From NCBI GenBank assembly GCA_002317115.1, contig DCIP01000209.1, forward strand, positions 1 through 22,530: a stretch of DNA of 22,530 nucleotides, in the 5' to 3' direction. The notes under the pieces are model-generated. The model worked only from the letters and a program-made list of their open reading frames with translations, made no database searches and was not told the origin of the DNA. The position numbers and the translations under genes are program-made. The first letter of the stretch is position 1. Each line of letters begins with the position of its first letter. Positions 1 to 7,360 of this stretch are shown in pieces. The DNA comes from Candidatus Scybalocola fimicaballi. Its GTDB lineage: Bacteria; Bacteroidota; Bacteroidia; Bacteroidales; Paludibacteraceae.

Positions 1-532
<532 letters not shown>

Positions 533-628
533 TTAAATTATAATTCTTTTTCTAAAATGTGTAAAAAGAATACTCGTTGACGGTTCGCTTTTTGTATTAA
601 TTTGCCGTCGTGTTCGTTTTTACGTTTG

Positions 629-658
629 CAAATGTATATAAAATCTGATAAAAACAAA
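629..658 (-). promoter_or_regulatory. Promoter for gdhA
   Basis: On the minus strand, TTTG (658-655) is followed after 18 bases by TACATTTG (636-629). This matches the Bacteroidetes TTTG/TAnnTTTG pattern with spacing one short of the usual 19-21. It leaves a leader of roughly 100 bases before the gdhA ATG. Confidence 0.6.
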
Positions 659-912
659 TGAAAATGTAAGAAAAATTAAGAAAAAATAGAAAAAATCTAA
701 TAAATCATCATTTTTGGTGACTTTTATTCAAAATGTATGCTTTTGTGACAATTTGTAAGCTTATACATTATATTTAACCTCAATTTTGGTTCTTTTGTGT
801 CATTTTTATTGGTATACCCCGTATTTTAGATATGATTTTTCTAATCTTGGATTCAAATTGTAACTTGTATCGTTTAAAATTGGACAAATGGATAATTGCA
901 TATTTTCCCCAA

Positions 913-943
913 TTTGTCAATTTGTCAAAATTTGCTAATTTTG
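913..943 (+). promoter_or_regulatory. Promoter for the DoxX-family gene, with tandem AATTTGTC motif
   Basis: TTTG at 913-916 and TAATTTTG at 936-943 are exactly 19 bases apart, an ideal Bacteroidetes sigma-A promoter. AATTTGTC occurs twice back to back (911-918 and 919-926) over the -33 element, with an inverted GACAAAT at 883-889. That could be an operator, but this is inference from position alone. Confidence 0.7.
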
Positions 944-974
944 CATTTTATAAATAAGTAAACAAATTAATGTT

Positions 975-2267
975 ATGATATCGGATAAGCAGAAAGGTTA
1001 TGTTGTGATGGCCCTACAGATTTTCTTGGGCTTGGTTTTCTTGTTTAGCGGTTTCGCTAAGGTTATTGATCCTCTTGGTGGCTGGTATAAGGTCGACGAT
1101 TATCTTACAGCTTTCTCTTGGGATATGTTGAAGGATTTAGGCTTCCTTGGCAGTATTCTTTTGAATATTGTTGAGTTCGCTCTTGGTACTTGTCTTCTTC
1201 TTGGCGTTTGGCCTCGTTTGACTTCTATCGGAGTACTGATTTTCATGGCATTCTATACTCCGCTTACATTATATATTGCTATTTATAATCCTGTGACTGA
1301 CTGCGGTTGCTTCGGTGAGGCGTTGAAGATTACTAACTGGCAGACTTTCTGGAAGAACATTGTCTTCTCTGCTATGGGTATTATATTATATATGTGGCAT
1401 CAGCATAGCACTCGCGACAAGAGTGTGGCTAAATTCTTGACTGTTTCAGCTTACACTGGTATTTTCTTGGTGTTCGTTAGCTACTACTGCTACTATAATC
1501 TTCCTATCATCGACTTCCGCCCTTACAGCATCGGCACTAACATTCCTGCAAGTATGGAGATCCCTGAAGGTGCACCGTCGGATGTATACGAGTCTTATTT
1601 CACATACGTGAAGGATGGTGTTCGCAAAGAGGTTAAGTTTGGAAGCGATGAATATAACGCTATCTCAAATGATCCTGCTTGGCAGATCGACGCGGATGCT
1701 TCCAGAAGCGAGTTGGTGGAGAAGGGTTACGAGCCACCTATCCACGATTTCACAATGGAGGATCCTGACGACGGTGATTTGACTGAGGATGTGATGGCTG
1801 ACGAGAATTTCTCTTTCATCGCTGTCTCTTCAAAGATCACTAAAGCCGACATGGAGCAGGCTCACAAAATCAACGATGTATATGAGTTCTGTGAGGCAAA
1901 CGGTTTGAAACTATATATGCTTACTTCCACTGGTATCGGAACAGATGAACTAAACGATTTTATCAATGAGACAGGCGCTCAGTATAAGTTCTTGAATACC
2001 GACGAAATCACATTGAAGACTGTCGTTCGCTCAAATCCGGGACTTGTCCTTGTTAAGAATGGTAATGTGATCAACAAGTGGGCAGTGAAGAATATTCCTG
2101 ATTTCCAACAGTTGCTTGACAATGCTGGTGGCGACATGGATAAGGTGGCTGAGATGCAGATGCATAAACCAAATAATTGGCTAGCTGCAATTCTTTTCTT
2201 CGCAATCTACTTCGCTGGCTTGTTCGCTGTGTGGTTTGCAGTGAAGAAGTTCCTTGTAAAAGATTAA
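975..2267 (+). CDS. DoxX/MauE-type redox-associated membrane protein with periplasmic thioredoxin-like domain
   Basis: This 430-residue inner-membrane protein has four hydrophobic segments in the first 140 residues (about 9-30, 58-78, 84-104, 127-141), a fifth at about 153-175, a soluble region from about 180 to 395, and a last helix at about 402-425. The N-terminal part resembles DoxX/MauE proteins and carries the DCGCFG motif (109-114) typical of the redox-linked MauE-like branch. Residues 278-385 read like a thioredoxin fold: strand-helix pattern, then SNPGLVLVKNGNVINKW with a candidate cis-proline at 355. No CXXC is present there, so a disulfide-exchange role would have to use the CGC pair or be lost. 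The gene stands alone, with its own promoter and terminator. The substrate is unknown. Start: ATG 975, just after a short out-of-frame ATG at 970. Confidence 0.85.
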   Translation: MISDKQKGYVVMALQIFLGLVFLFSGFAKVIDPLGGWYKVDDYLTAFSWDMLKDLGFLGSILLNIVEFALGTCLLLGVWPRLTSIGVLIFMAFYTPLTLYIAIYNPVTDCGCFGEALKITNWQTFWKNIVFSAMGIILYMWHQHSTRDKSVAKFLTVSAYTGIFLVFVSYYCYYNLPIIDFRPYSIGTNIPASMEIPEGAPSDVYESYFTYVKDGVRKEVKFGSDEYNAISNDPAWQIDADASRSELVEKGYEPPIHDFTMEDPDDGDLTEDVMADENFSFIAVSSKITKADMEQAHKINDVYEFCEANGLKLYMLTSTGIGTDELNDFINETGAQYKFLNTDEITLKTVVRSNPGLVLVKNGNVINKWAVKNIPDFQQLLDNAGGDMDKVAEMQMHKPNNWLAAILFFAIYFAGLFAVWFAVKKFLVKD

Positions 2268-2293
2268 AATGATTTTGAAATAAAGTTTTGAAG

Positions 2294-2327
2294 ACGGTGC
2301 ATTGTTTATCTTTGCACCGTTTTTTTG
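2294..2327 (+). terminator. Rho-independent terminator after the DoxX-family gene
   Basis: ACGGTGCA (2294-2301) pairs with TGCACCGT (2313-2320) around an 11-base loop. A run of T to 2327 follows directly. The loop also contains a -7-like TATCTTTG (2307-2314), but the nearest TTTG upstream is only 16 bases away, so a promoter here is doubtful. Confidence 0.8.
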
Positions 2328-2351
2328 TAGAGGTGCCCCTTGTGGTTGCAC
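2326..2351. repeat. Possible degenerate TGTAGAG hairpin element
   Basis: TGTAGAGGTGC begins at 2326 and GTGC can pair with GCAC a few bases later. The start resembles the TGTAGAGACG hairpins seen at 6157 and 18991, but the stem is short. Membership in that family is uncertain. Confidence 0.35.
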
Positions 2352-2384
2352 GTTGCTGATACTTGTGAATTAATGATTTAATTT

Positions 2385-2597
2385 ATGGAGATAACCGATA
2401 TTGATAAGAAATTCATTTCTAAATATGAGGAAATTGATTTGGACTTTGTTACAATAAAAGCTCAGATTGCTGTGCTTGGATCTTTTTTTATATTATCACT
2501 AATAATGATTCCAGTCAATTTGATTAATGGTAATCTTCTTGGTTTAGGACGTTGTATTATTATTTTGTTTGTATTAGCTGTATTTTTGCTTTTTTAA
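2385..2597 (+). CDS. Small two-helix membrane protein; probably the N-terminal part of the split DjlA-like gene
   Basis: The 70-residue product starts with a charged cytoplasmic-looking segment (MEITDIDKKFISKYEEIDLD), followed by two hydrophobic helices (about 27-46 and 50-70), and ends in LAVFLLF at TAA 2595-2597. The next J-domain ORF is in exactly the same frame, with no other stop between them: after TAA the frame reads KNGYDKTKELFAEELG. The TAA sits where a T-run meets an A-run, so one base (TTA, CAA or AAA) would join the two. The combined layout of membrane anchor, TerB-like domain and C-terminal J domain is that of DjlA-type co-chaperones. I therefore read this as the anchor of a broken or readthrough gene rather than an independent protein. 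A free-standing small protein remains possible. Confidence 0.55.
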   Translation: MEITDIDKKFISKYEEIDLDFVTIKAQIAVLGSFFILSLIMIPVNLINGNLLGLGRCIIILFVLAVFLLF

Positions 2598-2624
2598 AAA
2601 AATGGTTATGATAAAACAAAAGAA

Positions 2625-3278
2625 TTGTTTGCTGAAGAATTGGGTATGGATGAATCGAAAGCCCAACGACAATATTCTTTTTTGAAGAACTATGTTGGCC
2701 AATGCCCTTTTATTCGACAGATTTGCTTGCTAAATCCTTCTGCCAAAACAAGACAATTGGATTTGTTGGAAAAGTTGTATGGCGTGAATAATAGCGTTCT
2801 CTATCATTATGTGTATGATATAGAATACGATGAAGGAACAGTTAAGGAAGAACTTGATAAATTAAATAAGGAAGAAATTAGTTTGCGCAATGAGTTTGTC
2901 CACAAGTTATTCAAACTAGCAATTCTTGATGACGGTATCCATAATGATGAGTGGAATCTATTGATGGAGATGATGACAAAATTTAAGCTCAACAAAAATT
3001 ACATTGCCTATTTTAAGAAACGCTACGGACCATTACGTACCGAGTTTGATGAAGATGAAAAAACTTCGTCGACGAACAGCAATTCCGTCGCAACTAATAA
3101 TCCATATTACGCAATTCTTGGATTGAACGATGGCGCGACTGACGATGAGATCAAACGCGCGTATCACAACCTTGCGCTGCAGCATCATCCTGATCTGCCG
3201 AAGAATGCAGATAGAAAAGATGAGTGTGAGGCGATGATGGCTAAGATCAACGAGGCGTATGAGAAGGTTAGGGGGTAG
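2625..3278 (+). CDS. TerB-like plus C-terminal J-domain protein (DjlA-like co-chaperone)
   Basis: This 217-residue frame ends in a clear J domain (about 159-217): YYAILGLNDGATDDEIKRAY, then HPD at 188-190, the tripeptide that stimulates DnaK ATPase. Upstream, residues about 85-130 contain FKLAILDDGIHNDEWNLL, a TerB/DjlA-like acidic helical motif. The region between is polar and linker-like. The start is unclear: TTG 2625 and ATG 2646 are candidates, and neither has a good ribosome-binding site. The frame is continuous with the upstream membrane segment except for one TAA (2595-2597), so the ancestral protein was probably about 297 residues and membrane-anchored. As it stands the J-domain part would be soluble, or made only by readthrough. 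The function is inferred from domains; the client is unknown. Confidence 0.8.
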   Translation: MFAEELGMDESKAQRQYSFLKNYVGQCPFIRQICLLNPSAKTRQLDLLEKLYGVNNSVLYHYVYDIEYDEGTVKEELDKLNKEEISLRNEFVHKLFKLAILDDGIHNDEWNLLMEMMTKFKLNKNYIAYFKKRYGPLRTEFDEDEKTSSTNSNSVATNNPYYAILGLNDGATDDEIKRAYHNLALQHHPDLPKNADRKDECEAMMAKINEAYEKVRG

Positions 3279-3393
3279 TGACTGATTTTGGCACACTTTT
3301 TGCTGTAACGATATTGGGGATTAATTTCAAATGTTGACGGAGCAATAATTCCGTCGTCTACGTGAAAGCAGATACTAGGGTATGAAGAAAGTG

Positions 3394-3424
3394 AAAGCGG
3401 AGTCGGCAGATTCCGCTTTTTTTT
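3394..3424 (+). terminator. Rho-independent terminator after the J-domain gene
   Basis: AAAGCGGA (3394-3401) pairs with TCCGCTTT (3412-3419), followed by a T-run to 3424. A second hairpin without a T-run, GACGGA/TCCGTC (3336-3341 and 3350-3355), lies upstream. Confidence 0.8.
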
Positions 3425-3425
3425 C

Positions 3426-3433
3426 TAATTTTG
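3426..3433 (+). promoter_or_regulatory. -7 element for the TPR lipoprotein gene
   Basis: TAATTTTG lies 18 bases before the ATG at 3452 and immediately after the preceding terminator. No TTTG is found 19-21 bases upstream, since the terminator hairpin fills that place. This is a half-supported promoter. Confidence 0.45.
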
Positions 3434-3451
3434 TGAAAAAGATTTCTAACG

Positions 3452-4288
3452 ATGAAAAGAATAAGTTTTTTTGCTGTCGTTGTGATGGCAGTCTTGACGT
3501 CTTGTTCTAAAAATCCGGCAAACGCTACCATTGAGGATATTCAGAAGGTGTGCGACAAGGAGGATTGGGGCACAGCGAAGAAGATGTGCGAGGGTTACAT
3601 AATGAAGGATAAGTCTAATCCCGTCGCCTTCAAATTGCTTGGCGACGCCTATCTTGGTCTGAAGGATTCCGCTTTCGCTCAATATAGTTACGACCAGGCT
3701 GTCTCTCTTGATAGTTCTTATGTCGACGCGATGATTGGTGCTGCTGATATACTTATGAATAGTGGAAATGCTCCCGTGGCAATCAAACGTCTGCAGTCTC
3801 AGATAGAGGCAATCCCTGATAACGCCAAATTGCATAATGCGCTGGGATGCGCGTTCCGTATGACAGACAACGACAATGAGGCTCAGGCAAATTTTGAACG
3901 TGCAGTGCTTCTTGACCCGAATTACACTCTCGCGCGTAAAAACTTGGCTATTATTCAGATAAGAAACCGTGATTTGGAAGATGCTGTCCTTAATCTTGAG
4001 ACTGTGATCGAGGAAACTCCTGATCAGGCCGACGTGTATAATTATCTTGCTTTGGCTTATGTGTACCAGCATAAACCCAATGAGGCAGAAAAATGGTTTT
4101 TGAAGGCTATTTCTGTTGACGATAAATATCTTACGGCTGTAGAAAACCTTGCTTTCCACTATGAGTTGGGTGGCGACCTTGTCAAAGCGAAGAAATATTA
4201 TGAGAAGGCAGTCGCCCTGGGAAGCGAAAGTGCAAAAGAAGTATTGAAAAATAGCAAGTTTTCTAATGGGAAACAAAATAAGAAATAA
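3452..4288 (+). CDS. Tetratricopeptide-repeat lipoprotein
   Basis: The 278-residue product begins with a lipoprotein signal peptide ending in LTSC (Cys18 would be lipidated). From about residue 25 onward it is built of helical TPR pairs of roughly 34 residues, with typical signatures such as AFKLLGDAYLGLKDSAFAQYSYDQAVSLD and ANFERAVLLDPNYTLARKNLA, then AEKWFLKAISVDDKYLTAVENLAFHYELGG. About six repeats can be counted. Such proteins are scaffolds for protein-protein contacts at the cell envelope; no enzymatic motif is seen. The gene stands alone between two terminators. The long minus-strand frame opposite it is a codon-usage shadow. The lipoprotein and TPR calls are strong; the partner is unknown. 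Confidence 0.9.
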   Translation: MKRISFFAVVVMAVLTSCSKNPANATIEDIQKVCDKEDWGTAKKMCEGYIMKDKSNPVAFKLLGDAYLGLKDSAFAQYSYDQAVSLDSSYVDAMIGAADILMNSGNAPVAIKRLQSQIEAIPDNAKLHNALGCAFRMTDNDNEAQANFERAVLLDPNYTLARKNLAIIQIRNRDLEDAVLNLETVIEETPDQADVYNYLALAYVYQHKPNEAEKWFLKAISVDDKYLTAVENLAFHYELGGDLVKAKKYYEKAVALGSESAKEVLKNSKFSNGKQNKK

Positions 4289-4310
4289 GTCTTTTACGAT
4301 AAAATTGAAT

Positions 4311-4343
4311 GCATCTGTGATTCTGTCGTGGATGCTTTTTTTT
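4311..4343 (+). terminator. Terminator after the TPR lipoprotein gene
   Basis: GCATC (4311-4315) pairs with GATGC (4331-4335) and is followed by eight T (4336-4343). The stem is only five pairs with a 15-base loop, so the long T-run is the better evidence. Confidence 0.6.
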
Positions 4344-4405
4344 GTCCTATATTGTCATGGAAATTGTTCAAAAAGTTTGATGTGGATAAATTTTATTTGC
4401 AGACG

Positions 4406-4437
4406 TTTAACAAGTGACTGGAATTTTGCTATTTTTG
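4406..4437 (+). promoter_or_regulatory. Promoter for the FISUMP lipoprotein gene
   Basis: TATTTTTG at 4430-4437 fits the -7 consensus and is preceded, after 20 bases, by TTTA (4406-4409), one mismatch from TTTG. The leader to the ATG at 4465 is short. Confidence 0.55.
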
Positions 4438-4464
4438 CAGTATAAAAGGATAATATAGGACGAG

Positions 4465-5193
4465 ATGAAAAAAGTTAACGCATTATTTTTGGGGGTGTTG
4501 AGCGTTGTATCATTGACTGGCTGTATGGATACCGCTTCTTCTAATGCTGATATCGACGTGATAACAGCCTCACTTTCAGAGCAAGAATGTGGAATGATGA
4601 ATGGCAAGGTAATCGAGACTCTTGATTGTACAGATGAAGGGTTGAAGATTGTCGACATGGGACTTTCTGTTAAGTGGGCATCATGCAATTTGGGTGCTAA
4701 TAAGTGTGAGCAACCAGGAAGCTACTACGCTTGGGGCGAAATCTCTACAAAATCAGACTATAATGCTTCAAATTCAACAACATACTCATATTCTCTTTCT
4801 GATTTGAAGTCTAAGAAGGTCATCAATTCAAATAATGTCCTTCTGTCTTCGACTGACGCCGCAACTGTAGAGTTGGGAAAAAATTGGCGTATTCCTACAA
4901 AAGAGGAGGCTGAAGAGCTAATCAAGAAATGTAATTGGGAATGGGTTCTAAATAACGGAGTAAAAGGATATAAGGTGACTGGACCTAACGGTAAGTTCAT
5001 CTTCCTTCCTGCTAAGGGTTATTTCTTTGGATCTCAGCTTTACGATACAGATGAGACAGGTAACTACTGGACTTCTACTGGTTACGACAACGGAAATTTC
5101 TCATACGCAATGGATTTTTCAAGCCGTCGTCCAAAGGTTAACAGTAGTGGTCGAAGCGGTGGACGTTGCATCCGCCCTGTTTACGCAAGATAA
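4465..5193 (+). CDS. Lipoprotein with Fibrobacter-succinogenes-major-paralogous (FISUMP)-type domain
   Basis: The 242-residue product has a signal peptide ending in LTGC (Cys20), then a short polar linker and a domain from about residue 60 to the end. The domain shows the usual landmarks of this Bacteroidetes/Fibrobacteres family: VDMGLSVKWASCNLGA near its start, GSYYAWGE, NWRIPTKEEAEEL, GNYWTSTGYD, and a terminal GGRCIRPVYAR. The fold is related to C-type-lectin/formylglycine-enzyme-like surface domains, and such proteins are usually surface lipoproteins of unknown ligand. The length suits one signal peptide plus one complete domain. The gene has its own promoter and a strong terminator, so it is a single-gene unit. 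The domain name is given from remembered family signatures; no specific function can be assigned. Confidence 0.85.
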   Translation: MKKVNALFLGVLSVVSLTGCMDTASSNADIDVITASLSEQECGMMNGKVIETLDCTDEGLKIVDMGLSVKWASCNLGANKCEQPGSYYAWGEISTKSDYNASNSTTYSYSLSDLKSKKVINSNNVLLSSTDAATVELGKNWRIPTKEEAEELIKKCNWEWVLNNGVKGYKVTGPNGKFIFLPAKGYFFGSQLYDTDETGNYWTSTGYDNGNFSYAMDFSSRRPKVNSSGRSGGRCIRPVYAR

Positions 5194-5216
5194 TTCATTC
5201 TTCATAGAATATTGTT

Positions 5217-5246
5217 GAGACGTGGATATTTCCCACGTCTCTTTTT
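5217..5246 (+). terminator. Terminator (GAGACG hairpin family) after the FISUMP gene
   Basis: GAGACGTGG (5217-5225) pairs perfectly with CCACGTCTC (5233-5241), followed by TTTTT. It shares the GAGACG stem base with hairpins at 6161, 18275 and 18995, but its interior differs and stays complementary. Confidence 0.85.
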
Positions 5247-5395
5247 GTTTTAAATATTCGTAGAAACCCCGTTTGGGGGGATGAGAAGCGTGTGTCGATT
5301 CCTTCTTTGCAGGTGTCGGAGACTTTGATTTTTAATAATATAATAGATTGGGAGAATTGAATTTACGCATTTGTATCAAATATTTACGTTGATTG

Positions 5396-5426
5396 TTTGT
5401 ATGATTTGCAATCCCATATACTTTTG
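5396..5426 (+). promoter_or_regulatory. Promoter for the beta-barrel gene
   Basis: TTTG at 5396-5399 and TACTTTTG at 5419-5426 are exactly 19 bases apart, a near-ideal Bacteroidetes promoter with a leader of about 50 bases to the ATG at 5486. Confidence 0.75.
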
Positions 5427-5485
5427 CAGAAAAACATAGTTGATGCGAATAAAAATGAGATTTAAGGATCGTAAATTTTAATGTT

Positions 5486-6130
5486 ATGAAAAACAAACTT
5501 TTTGTTGTGGCAGGCTTAATGATGGCTTGCATGGGAGCTTCGGCTCAGAATTATTTTGGTGTGACTGCAGGTTACAATCTGTCTAATCGTTCTTTCGATG
5601 AAGAATTTCAAAGTGATGCCGTTGAATATTCCTACAGATCTGGATTCAACGCTGGTATCGCTTACGAACATCGTTTCAATGCATCAGAAAATAAGAACTA
5701 TATGTTCCTTGATGCAAGTTTTCTTTATTCTTTGCAAGGATTTCATTATAAATATGACATCGGTAAAGAAATTTTCAATGCATATGAAAAAGGTGATTAT
5801 GAAGTTGCACCTACAGGCAAAGAACCAGTCTACGATGAAAATGTAGATATTAAATATCTTAAACTTCCGGTTAGTTTTGGTTACAATTTCCAGCTTGGCG
5901 AGAAATTTGGTTTGGCACCGAAAGTCTTTGGCATCTTGAAAACAAGAGTTGACATGTCTCATGGAAGTATCGGTGCAAAGTACGTTGAATTTGCTTTTGG
6001 TGCTGGAGCCAACCTCAACATTGGAGAAAAATTCCAGGTAGGATTGGGCTACGACTGGGATCCGTCGTACAGAGATATGGTGGATGGCAATGCCCACGTC
6101 AATTTGACTTACTACATCTTCTCTAAATAA
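5486..6130 (+). CDS. Small outer-membrane beta-barrel protein (PorT/OMP_b-brl type)
   Basis: The 214-residue product has a Sec signal peptide with a likely cut after ASA (residue 20). Alternating hydrophobic strands follow, typical of eight-stranded outer-membrane barrels: NYFGVTAGYNLSN, RSGFNAGIAYEHRFN, NYMFLDASFLYSLQG, YLKLPVSFGYNFQLGEKFG, KYVEFAFGAGANLNIGEKFQ, and a terminal strand NAHVNLTYYIF close to the C-terminus. YLKLPV is the usual signature of the Bacteroidetes PorT-like/OMP_b-brl family. Its role is probably structural or as an accessory surface protein. The gene is flanked by its own promoter and terminator. The exact ligand or substrate is unknown. Confidence 0.85.
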   Translation: MKNKLFVVAGLMMACMGASAQNYFGVTAGYNLSNRSFDEEFQSDAVEYSYRSGFNAGIAYEHRFNASENKNYMFLDASFLYSLQGFHYKYDIGKEIFNAYEKGDYEVAPTGKEPVYDENVDIKYLKLPVSFGYNFQLGEKFGLAPKVFGILKTRVDMSHGSIGAKYVEFAFGAGANLNIGEKFQVGLGYDWDPSYRDMVDGNAHVNLTYYIFSK

Positions 6131-6161
6131 AGAGATGTTTTAATTTTTTGAAATTTTGTAG

Positions 6162-6190
6162 AGACGGGGAAATCCTTCCTCGTCTTTTTT
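6162..6190 (+). terminator. Terminator (TGTAGAGACG hairpin family) after the beta-barrel gene
   Basis: AGACGGGGAA (6162-6171) pairs with TTCCTCGTCT (6176-6185) with one G-T pair, followed by T to 6190. The preceding TGTAG (6157-6161) gives the start shared with the hairpin at 18991. Confidence 0.8.
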
Positions 6191-6221
6191 GTTTCTATGA
6201 AATTGGTCGCAAGCCTTAAAA

Positions 6222-6248
6222 GTTTTCGTTTTCGTTTTCGTCATCGTA
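6222..6248. repeat. CG-phased hexamer array upstream of phoH
   Basis: GTTTTC repeats three times (6222-6239), then GTCATC (6240-6245) and GTA, so CG recurs every six bases. The same two units build the longer array at 10861-10896. It lies directly upstream of the phoH promoter elements. Confidence 0.8.
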
Positions 6249-6249
6249 T

Positions 6250-6265
6250 TATTTTTGTATTTTTG
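6250..6265 (+). promoter_or_regulatory. Tandem -7 elements for phoH
   Basis: TATTTTTG occurs twice in a row (6250-6257 and 6258-6265). The best -33 candidate for the second copy is TTTT at 6235-6238, inside the hexamer array. This is the likely start region for the gene beginning at GTG 6292. Confidence 0.5.
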
Positions 6266-6291
6266 CCGAAACAGATATTATACCATATAGA

Positions 6292-7269
6292 GTGATAGAA
6301 AAAATCATAGAACTGGAAGTGGCTGACCCCACTATTTTTTACGGAGTTAACAATGCTAACATCCGTCTTATCAAGGATTTGTATCCCAAAGTTAAGATTA
6401 TTGCCAGAGGTAATGTAATCAAAATCAATGGCGACGAGGAGGAAATCGCTATCGTCGACGAGGTGATTGCCAAACTTGAGAAGTACTGCGCTACTTACAA
6501 TAAGTTGACGGAGGAGGTCATTATCGACTTTATCAAGGGTAGTGAACCTAAGATTCAGGTGGAGAATAATCTTATCATCTATGGTATAAGCGGCAAGCCT
6601 ATCACGGCTCGCACCCCAACTCAGAAAAAATTCATGGCTGCTTACGATAAGAATGATCTTATCTTCTCCATCGGTCCTGCCGGTAGCGGTAAGACTTACA
6701 TTGCTATCGCTTGCGCTGTAAGAGCCTTGAAAAATAAGGAGGTTAAGAAGATCGTGTTGAGCCGACCTGCTGTTGAGGCTGGCGAGAAACTTGGTTTTCT
6801 TCCCGGAGATATGAAGGAGAAGATTGATCCGTATTTGCAGCCTCTCTACGATGCTCTTCAGGATATGATCCCTGGAGCAAAGCTGAAGGAGTATATGGAG
6901 AACGGAATCATTCAGATCGCACCGTTGGCTTTCATGCGTGGTCGTACGCTTTCTGATGCATTCATCATTCTTGATGAGGCTCAAAACACTACAACTCAGC
7001 AGATTAAGATGTTCCTTACTCGTATGGGTGAGCATAGTAAGATCGTGGTGACTGGAGATATGACTCAGATCGACCTTCCAGCTCGTGAGCGTTCAGGTTT
7101 GGGCGAGGCTCTACGTGTGTTGAAGAATGTCAGTGGAGTGGCGAAAATCGAGTTTAACACTAAGGATATCGTCCGTCATCCTCTTGTGCAGAAGATCGTC
7201 GACGCATACGCTAAACACGATGCCAAGAAGGCGAAGAAAATCATTCCTCTTACTCCACAAGAAGAATAG
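6292..7269 (+). CDS. phoH: PhoH-family ATPase
   Basis: The 325-residue cytoplasmic protein closely follows the Bacteroidetes PhoH form: an N-terminal KH-like RNA-binding segment (VKIIARGNVIKINGDEEE, about 34-51), then the PhoH P-loop domain with Walker A GPAGSGKT (128-135), SRPAVEAGEKLGFLPGDMKE (157-176), Walker B IILDEAQ (225-231) and VVTGDMTQIDLP. PhoH proteins are predicted RNA-linked ATPases, sometimes joined to RNase or RNA helicase functions. The precise role is not settled, and the old phosphate-starvation link does not follow from sequence. The start is GTG at 6292: no in-frame ATG occurs nearby, and IEKIIELEVADPTIFYGVNNANI matches the N-terminus I know from relatives. A REP-like double palindrome follows the stop. 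The minus-strand frame opposite is a shadow. Confidence 0.95.
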   Translation: MIEKIIELEVADPTIFYGVNNANIRLIKDLYPKVKIIARGNVIKINGDEEEIAIVDEVIAKLEKYCATYNKLTEEVIIDFIKGSEPKIQVENNLIIYGISGKPITARTPTQKKFMAAYDKNDLIFSIGPAGSGKTYIAIACAVRALKNKEVKKIVLSRPAVEAGEKLGFLPGDMKEKIDPYLQPLYDALQDMIPGAKLKEYMENGIIQIAPLAFMRGRTLSDAFIILDEAQNTTTQQIKMFLTRMGEHSKIVVTGDMTQIDLPARERSGLGEALRVLKNVSGVAKIEFNTKDIVRHPLVQKIVDAYAKHDAKKAKKIIPLTPQEE

Positions 7270-7340
7270 GCCCTCCTAACCTCCCTAAAGGGAGGAATTG
7301 GCGTGTGCGATCTTCCCCCTTTAGGGGGACTGAGGGGGCT
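7270..7340. repeat. REP-like double-palindrome element
   Basis: Two perfect hairpins lie side by side: CCTCCC-TAAA-GGGAGG (7280-7295) and CCCCC-TTTA-GGGGG (7315-7328). The outer ends, GCCCTCC near 7270 and GAGGGGGC near 7332-7339, can also pair, giving a cruciform-like outline. Elements of this look are scattered in Bacteroidetes intergenic DNA. No T-run follows, so it is not a simple terminator. Confidence 0.7.
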
Positions 7341-7360
7341 TACTTTGAATCATAACAGAA

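Noticed and set aside
2274..2314. A promoter inside the DoxX terminator (TATCTTTG at 2307)
   Set aside because: No TTTG occurs 19-21 bases upstream (the nearest are 16 and 29 away), and the motif is the loop of a clear terminator.
3446..4276. A 276-codon minus-strand frame opposite the TPR lipoprotein gene
   Set aside because: It lies entirely antisense to a clear lipoprotein/TPR gene, has no signal, domain or promoter, and its composition (rich in I, L, H, C, R) is that of a codon-usage shadow.
6241..7035. A 264-codon minus-strand frame opposite phoH
   Set aside because: It is antisense to strongly conserved PhoH motifs, ends in the phoH promoter and hexamer array, and shows no family resemblance.
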